11,269 nucleotides of DNA from Paludibacter sp. (GTDB lineage Bacteria; Bacteroidota; Bacteroidia; Bacteroidales; Paludibacteraceae): NCBI GenBank assembly GCA_009787075.1, contig WRGS01000197.1:1-11269 (forward strand), in the 5' to 3' direction. Position numbers and translations under genes: made by a program. Every line of letters begins with the position of its first letter. Positions within the stretch are counted from its first letter, which is position 1. This document shows positions 7,417 through 11,269 of this stretch, piece after piece. The notes beneath the pieces were generated by a model. That model saw only the letters and a program-made list of their open reading frames with translations, did not search any database and had not been told where the DNA came from.

Positions 7417-9987
7417 ATGGAATTGTTTATAGGAAAAGAAGAAAGAAAAATTTATTCGCAGGAAGAAGCTGAAAGTGCATCGTTAAAATTTTTTCAGGGC
7501 GATGAACTTGCAAGCCGAGTTTGGACAACAAAATATGCGTTGAAAGATTCAAAAGGTAATATTTACGAACTTACACCAGATGATATGCATCATAGGCTTG
7601 CGGGTGAAATTGCTCGAATTGAGCAAAAATATCCAAATCCGATGTCGGAAAGCGAACTTTTTGAGTTGTTTCGCAATTTTAAGTACATCGTTCCGCAAGG
7701 CAGCCCAATGACAGGAATTGGCAACGAGTTTCAGATTGCATCACTCTCAAATTGCTTTGTTATTGGAGTTGACGGCAGTTCGGATTCTTACGGTGCAATT
7801 ATCAAAATTGACGAGGAACAAGTACAATTAATGAAACGGCGCGGCGGCGTAGGGCACGACCTTTCGCACATTCGCCCAAAGGGTTCGCACGTAAAAAACT
7901 CCGCGCTGACTTCCACAGGTATTGTGCCGTTTATGGAACGTTATTCCAACTCCACGCGCGAGGTGGCGCAGGACGGACGACGCGGCGCGCTGATGTTGTC
8001 GGTTTCTATCAAACATCCTGATTCTGAAAGTTTTATAGACGCAAAAATGGAAGCAGGAAAGGTTACAGGCGCAAATGTTTCCGTAAAAATTACCGACTCG
8101 TTTATGCAGGCGGCAATAGACGGAGAACCTTTTACTCAATGTTATCCTGTTGATAATCCAAACTTTGAAAAATACAAGTCAAAAATAATTGATGCAAAAA
8201 CTTTATGGGATAAAATTATTCACAATGCGTGGAAATCTGCCGAGCCGGGCGTGCTATTTTGGGATACAATTATACGTGAATCCGTGCCCGATTGTTATGC
8301 CGATTTGGGATTTCGCACGGTTTCTACCAATCCTTGCGGCGAAATTCCGCTTTGTCCATACGACAGTTGCCGCCTTTTGGCAATAAATTTATATTCTTAT
8401 GTAAAAAATCCATTTACTGAATTTGCCGAATTTGATTTTGACCTTTTCAAACAGCATGTTGCCATTGCCCAACGCATTATGGACGATATTATTGATTTGG
8501 AAATGGAAAAAATTGATAAAATTGTTGCCAAAATAAATTCCGACCCCGAAGACGACGAAATTAAAGATACCGAATATCATCTTTGGGAAAAAATCCGCAC
8601 CAAAACGCTGCAAGGTCGGCGTACAGGCGTTGGAACAACAGGCGAAGGCGATATGCTTGCCGCTTTGGGTTTGCGTTACGGCACTGACGAGGCAACAGAT
8701 TTTTCGGAAAATGTTCATAAAATACTCGCTTTGGCTGCTTATCGCTCTTCTGTAAATATGGCAAAAGAGCGCGGAGCGTTTGAAATTTACGATGCCGAAC
8801 GCGAAAAGGAAAATCCTTATATTAACCGTTTAAAAAATGCCGACCCAGAACTTTACAATGAAATGACAAAATATGGTCGGCGGAATATTGCCTGCCTGAC
8901 AATTGCCCCAACAGGCACTGTAAGCATTATGACGCAAACTACAAGCGGAATTGAGCCTGTTTTTTTGCCTGTTTATACAAGAAGACGCAAAGTAAATCCG
9001 AATGATAAAGGCGTGCGTATTGATTTTGAAGACGAAAGCGGCGATTCGTTTGAAGAATATACTGTTTTTCATCATAAATTTGTTACGTGGATGCTTGCCA
9101 ACGGCTATGATGTTACAAAAAAATATTCCAAAGAAGAAATTGACGAATTAATTTCAAAATCACCTTATTATAAAGCAACTGCCAACGATGTCGATTGGTT
9201 GAAAAAAGTGCAAATGCAGGGAAGGATTCAAAAATGGGTCGACCATTCAATTTCTGTAACAATTAATTTGCCCAATGATGCAAGCGAAGAACTTGTAGGA
9301 AAACTTTACGAAGAGGCGTGGCGTGCAGGTTGTAAAGGAATTACGGTTTATCGCGATGGCTCGCGTGCAGGAGTTTTGATACAACAGGACGAATCGAACG
9401 AAAAATCTTCTGAAAAAGGCAACTGTTTTTGCATTGAGCCAAAGCAACTTACGCGCCCAAAAGAATTGGATTGCGATGTTGTGCGTTTTCAAAATGCAAA
9501 AGACAAATGGATTGCTTTTGTAGGTTTGTACGAAGGTCGCCCTTACGAAATTTTTACAGGAATTGCAGATGATGATGAAGGAATTTTGCTGCCAAAAACA
9601 GTAGATAAAGGAAAAATTGTTAAAATTGTTGATGAAAATGACAAACGATACGACTTCCAATTTACTAACAAACGCGGTTTTAAAACTACTGTTGAAGGTC
9701 TATCGTATAAATTTGACCCTGAATTTTGGAATTATGCAAAATTGATTTCGGGCGTGTTGCGCTATGGAATGCCTATTGATCAGGTTGTAAAACTAATTGG
9801 TTCTCTACAATTTAACTCCGAAAGCATTAATACTTGGAAAGTTGGTGTAGAACGCGCTTTGAAAAAATACATTCCTGATGGAACAGAACTTGCTGAACGG
9901 TCGTGCCCTGAGTGTGGACAAAAAACACTTGTTTATCAAGAGGGCTGTCTTACATGCAAAAATTGCGGTTACGCAAAATGTGGATAG
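7417..9987 (+). CDS. nrdJ: Adenosylcobalamin-dependent (class II) ribonucleotide reductase
   Basis: An 856-residue class II reductase. It reduces ribonucleotides to deoxyribonucleotides for DNA synthesis and uses adenosylcobalamin to generate a thiyl radical, without oxygen and without a small subunit. The ten-stranded barrel covers about 75-650. The active site is readable: C113 (SNCFVIG), N305, radical cysteine C307 and E309 in NPCGE, and C318 (DSC), with the 11-residue C307-C318 spacing of the Thermotoga enzyme (C322/C333). APTGTVSIM and GITVYRDGSR (from about 641) are conserved barrel loops. A TSCPD domain follows (about 680-800, RPKELDCDVVRF onward) and then a cysteine-rich tail with C830, C833, C844, C847, C850 and C855, resembling the family's terminal zinc-ribbon/redox tail. 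The N-terminus begins directly at the core, so there is no ATP-cone and probably no dATP overall-activity switch. The gene has its own promoter and a terminator downstream, so it is likely monocistronic. The ATG start fits family alignment. Confidence 0.97.
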   Translation: MELFIGKEERKIYSQEEAESASLKFFQGDELASRVWTTKYALKDSKGNIYELTPDDMHHRLAGEIARIEQKYPNPMSESELFELFRNFKYIVPQGSPMTGIGNEFQIASLSNCFVIGVDGSSDSYGAIIKIDEEQVQLMKRRGGVGHDLSHIRPKGSHVKNSALTSTGIVPFMERYSNSTREVAQDGRRGALMLSVSIKHPDSESFIDAKMEAGKVTGANVSVKITDSFMQAAIDGEPFTQCYPVDNPNFEKYKSKIIDAKTLWDKIIHNAWKSAEPGVLFWDTIIRESVPDCYADLGFRTVSTNPCGEIPLCPYDSCRLLAINLYSYVKNPFTEFAEFDFDLFKQHVAIAQRIMDDIIDLEMEKIDKIVAKINSDPEDDEIKDTEYHLWEKIRTKTLQGRRTGVGTTGEGDMLAALGLRYGTDEATDFSENVHKILALAAYRSSVNMAKERGAFEIYDAEREKENPYINRLKNADPELYNEMTKYGRRNIACLTIAPTGTVSIMTQTTSGIEPVFLPVYTRRRKVNPNDKGVRIDFEDESGDSFEEYTVFHHKFVTWMLANGYDVTKKYSKEEIDELISKSPYYKATANDVDWLKKVQMQGRIQKWVDHSISVTINLPNDASEELVGKLYEEAWRAGCKGITVYRDGSRAGVLIQQDESNEKSSEKGNCFCIEPKQLTRPKELDCDVVRFQNAKDKWIAFVGLYEGRPYEIFTGIADDDEGILLPKTVDKGKIVKIVDENDKRYDFQFTNKRGFKTTVEGLSYKFDPEFWNYAKLISGVLRYGMPIDQVVKLIGSLQFNSESINTWKVGVERALKKYIPDGTELAERSCPECGQKTLVYQEGCLTCKNCGYAKCG

Positions 9988-10011
9988 AAATATTTAAAAA
10001 TTTATAAAAAC

Positions 10012-10047
10012 AAAATCCGCCACGAAATCACTTCGTAGCGGATTTTT
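10012..10047. terminator. Bidirectional terminator between convergent nrdJ and gap
   Basis: A strong hairpin: the arm 10012-10026 (AAAATCCGCCACGAA) pairs with 10032-10046 (TTCGTAGCGGATTTT) across the 5-base loop ATCAC, with a single C/A mismatch. It ends in TTTTT on the + strand. On the - strand the AAAA at 10012-10015 and the A-rich stretch upstream supply the T-run. It sits 25 bases past the nrdJ stop and 55 bases past the gap stop, and suits termination from both sides. Confidence 0.88.
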
Positions 10048-10101
10048 ATTTATGAAATACAATTAATAATTTAATCAATAATCAATCAACCAATTATTTT
10101 T

Positions 10102-11100
10102 TTATTTGCTTGCAACAACGCGTACCATTTCAAGCATTTTGTTTGAATAGCCCCATTCGTTGTCGTACCACGAAATGAGTTTTACAAAGTTGCCGTCAAG
10201 TCCGATACCTGCTTTGGCATCGTAAATTGACGTTAGAGCGCAACCGCGAAAATCTGTTGAAACAACAGCATCTTCGGTATAACCGAGGATTCCTTTCATT
10301 TCACCTTCGGCGGCGGCTCTCATTGCAGCGTTGATTTCGTCCATTGTAGCGGCTTTTTCAAGTACAACAGTCATATCAACAACCGAAACGTCAGAAGTTG
10401 GAACGCGCATTGCCATACCTGTAAGTTTGCCGTTGAGCGCGGGAAGAACTTTACCTACGGCTTTTGCTGCACCTGTGGAAGAAGGAATAATATTTTCCAA
10501 AATTCCGCGTCCGCCGCGCCAATCTTTTGATGAAGGTCCGTCAACGGTTTTTTGTGTAGCAGTTGCAGCATGAACTGTGGTCATCAAGCCTTTAGCAATT
10601 CCAAATTTTTCGTGAATAACTTTTGCAAGCGGAGCAAGGCAATTGGTTGTACAAGAAGCATTTGAAATAATTTCTTCGCCTGCGTATTTGTCGCTATTTA
10701 CACCAAAAACAAACATTGGAGTATCGTCTTTCGACGGAGCCGACATAATAACTTTTTTCGCGCCTGCTTGAATATGTGCATTGGCAGTTTCTTTTGTCAG
10801 GAAAAATCCTGTTGATTCAATAACAACTTCTGCGCCCACTTCATTCCATTTTAAGTTTGCAGGGTCTTTTTCTGCTGTCAAACGAATGCGTTTGCCATTG
10901 ACAATCATTGTGTCGCCTTCAACAGCAACATCGCCTTTGAATGCGCCGTGAACAGAATCATATTTAAGCATATAAGCCAAATATGCGGGGTCTAACAAGT
11001 CGTTTATGCCGACAACTTCAATATTGTCGAAATTGTACACAGCCGCGCGGAAAACCATACGTCCGATGCGTCCAAAGCCATTAATACCTACTTTAATCAT
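10102..11100 (-). CDS. gap: Type I glyceraldehyde-3-phosphate dehydrogenase, NAD-type
   Basis: A 332-residue tetrameric glycolytic enzyme that converts glyceraldehyde-3-phosphate, phosphate and NAD+ to 1,3-bisphosphoglycerate; cytoplasmic. The Rossmann motif INGFGRIGR occupies residues 6-14. An aspartate at 34 (GIND), the usual ribose-binding acidic residue, points to NAD and not NADP. The active-site block ASCTTNC places the nucleophile at C150, with H177 (TTVHAATATQK) activating it. SSTGAAKAVGKVLP (207-220), RVPTSDVSVVD (232-242) and WYDNEWGYS (311-319) complete the catalytic domain. Length and all landmarks are standard. It lies on the opposite strand to all other genes here, converges on nrdJ, shares the hairpin at 10012-10047 with it, and has a clear promoter upstream of its ATG at 11100. 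It looks monocistronic, although a gene beyond the right edge could still lie upstream. Confidence 0.98.
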   Translation of the reverse strand: MIKVGINGFGRIGRMVFRAAVYNFDNIEVVGINDLLDPAYLAYMLKYDSVHGAFKGDVAVEGDTMIVNGKRIRLTAEKDPANLKWNEVGAEVVIESTGFFLTKETANAHIQAGAKKVIMSAPSKDDTPMFVFGVNSDKYAGEEIISNASCTTNCLAPLAKVIHEKFGIAKGLMTTVHAATATQKTVDGPSSKDWRGGRGILENIIPSSTGAAKAVGKVLPALNGKLTGMAMRVPTSDVSVVDMTVVLEKAATMDEINAAMRAAAEGEMKGILGYTEDAVVSTDFRGCALTSIYDAKAGIGLDGNFVKLISWYDNEWGYSNKMLEMVRVVASK

Positions 11101-11150
11101 TTTTTATTTTTGTTATTAAAATTATTATTTTATACTAAAATTTCTGGCTG

Positions 11151-11182
11151 CAAAAATACAAAAAATATAACAAACAGACAAA
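11151..11182 (-). promoter_or_regulatory. gap promoter, Bacteroidota -33/-7 type
   Basis: On the - strand TTTG (11182-11179) and TATTTTTG (11158-11151) are separated by 20 bases, close to the Bacteroidota pattern TTTG-N19/20-TAnnTTTG. The -7 element is followed by CAGCC, as at nrdJ. Transcription would start near 11145, giving a leader of about 45 bases. The flanking 11101-11269 region is AT-rich and holds no gene I can support. Confidence 0.7.
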
Positions 11183-11269
11183 GAAAAATTTTTCTCAAAT
11201 AACAATTTTTATTAAAAAACAATCAAAAAATTATGCCGTTTTTCAGGAAGTAGTTTCAATTACTTAATG

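Noticed and set aside
7828..8139. Open frames on the opposite strand of the large genes, such as the one within nrdJ.
   Set aside because: They lie wholly inside well-conserved coding sequence, have no promoter or family resemblance, and their translations are what antisense reading of this codon usage gives.
9898..9984. Cysteine-rich C-terminal tail of NrdJ as a separate zinc-finger protein or fusion.
   Set aside because: The tail is in frame and matches the normal end of class II reductases that carry a TSCPD domain, so it belongs to the same enzyme.

Overview
The window looks like an ordinary chromosomal segment of a Bacteroidota bacterium, probably Bacteroidales. The evidence is AT-rich DNA, Bacteroidota-type -7 promoter elements (TAnnTTTG) in front of nrdJ and gap with no clear Shine-Dalgarno sequences, and proteins that resemble Bacteroidales families: a helix-hairpin-helix/outer-membrane barrel protein, a two-part GT2 glycosyltransferase, a UvrA with a long N-terminus, and a B12-dependent ribonucleotide reductase with a TSCPD tail. 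The placement comes from recognising families by eye, not from a database search.

Layout. Positions 1-7122 hold four co-directional (+) genes: the 3' end of a DHH/DHHA1 phosphoesterase (NrnA-like, cut by the left edge), a signal-peptide protein with one ComEA-type HhH domain and a predicted beta-barrel (753-2816), a GT2 glycosyltransferase (2850-4208) and uvrA (4243-7122). The gaps are only 53, 33 and 34 bases, so one transcription unit is plausible. A terminator-like hairpin at 7194-7224 ends it. An AT-rich spacer of about 290 bases follows and carries a promoter for nrdJ (7417-9987). A strong hairpin at 10012-10047 lies between nrdJ and the convergent gap gene (10102-11100, - strand) and can serve both. 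The gap promoter is visible at 11151-11182. The last ~170 bases hold no gene that I can support.

Function. The genes are mainly housekeeping: nanoRNA/pAp turnover, nucleotide-excision repair damage recognition, dNTP synthesis and glycolysis, plus one envelope-type protein and one sugar transferase of unknown product. I see no mobile element, phage gene, tRNA, rRNA, defence cluster or biosynthetic cluster. I found no convincing new system. The points most worth a second look are the HhH-barrel architecture, the degenerate first half of the glycosyltransferase, the missing zinc-ligand cysteine in UvrA, and the absence of an ATP-cone and of any visible cobalamin riboswitch at nrdJ.
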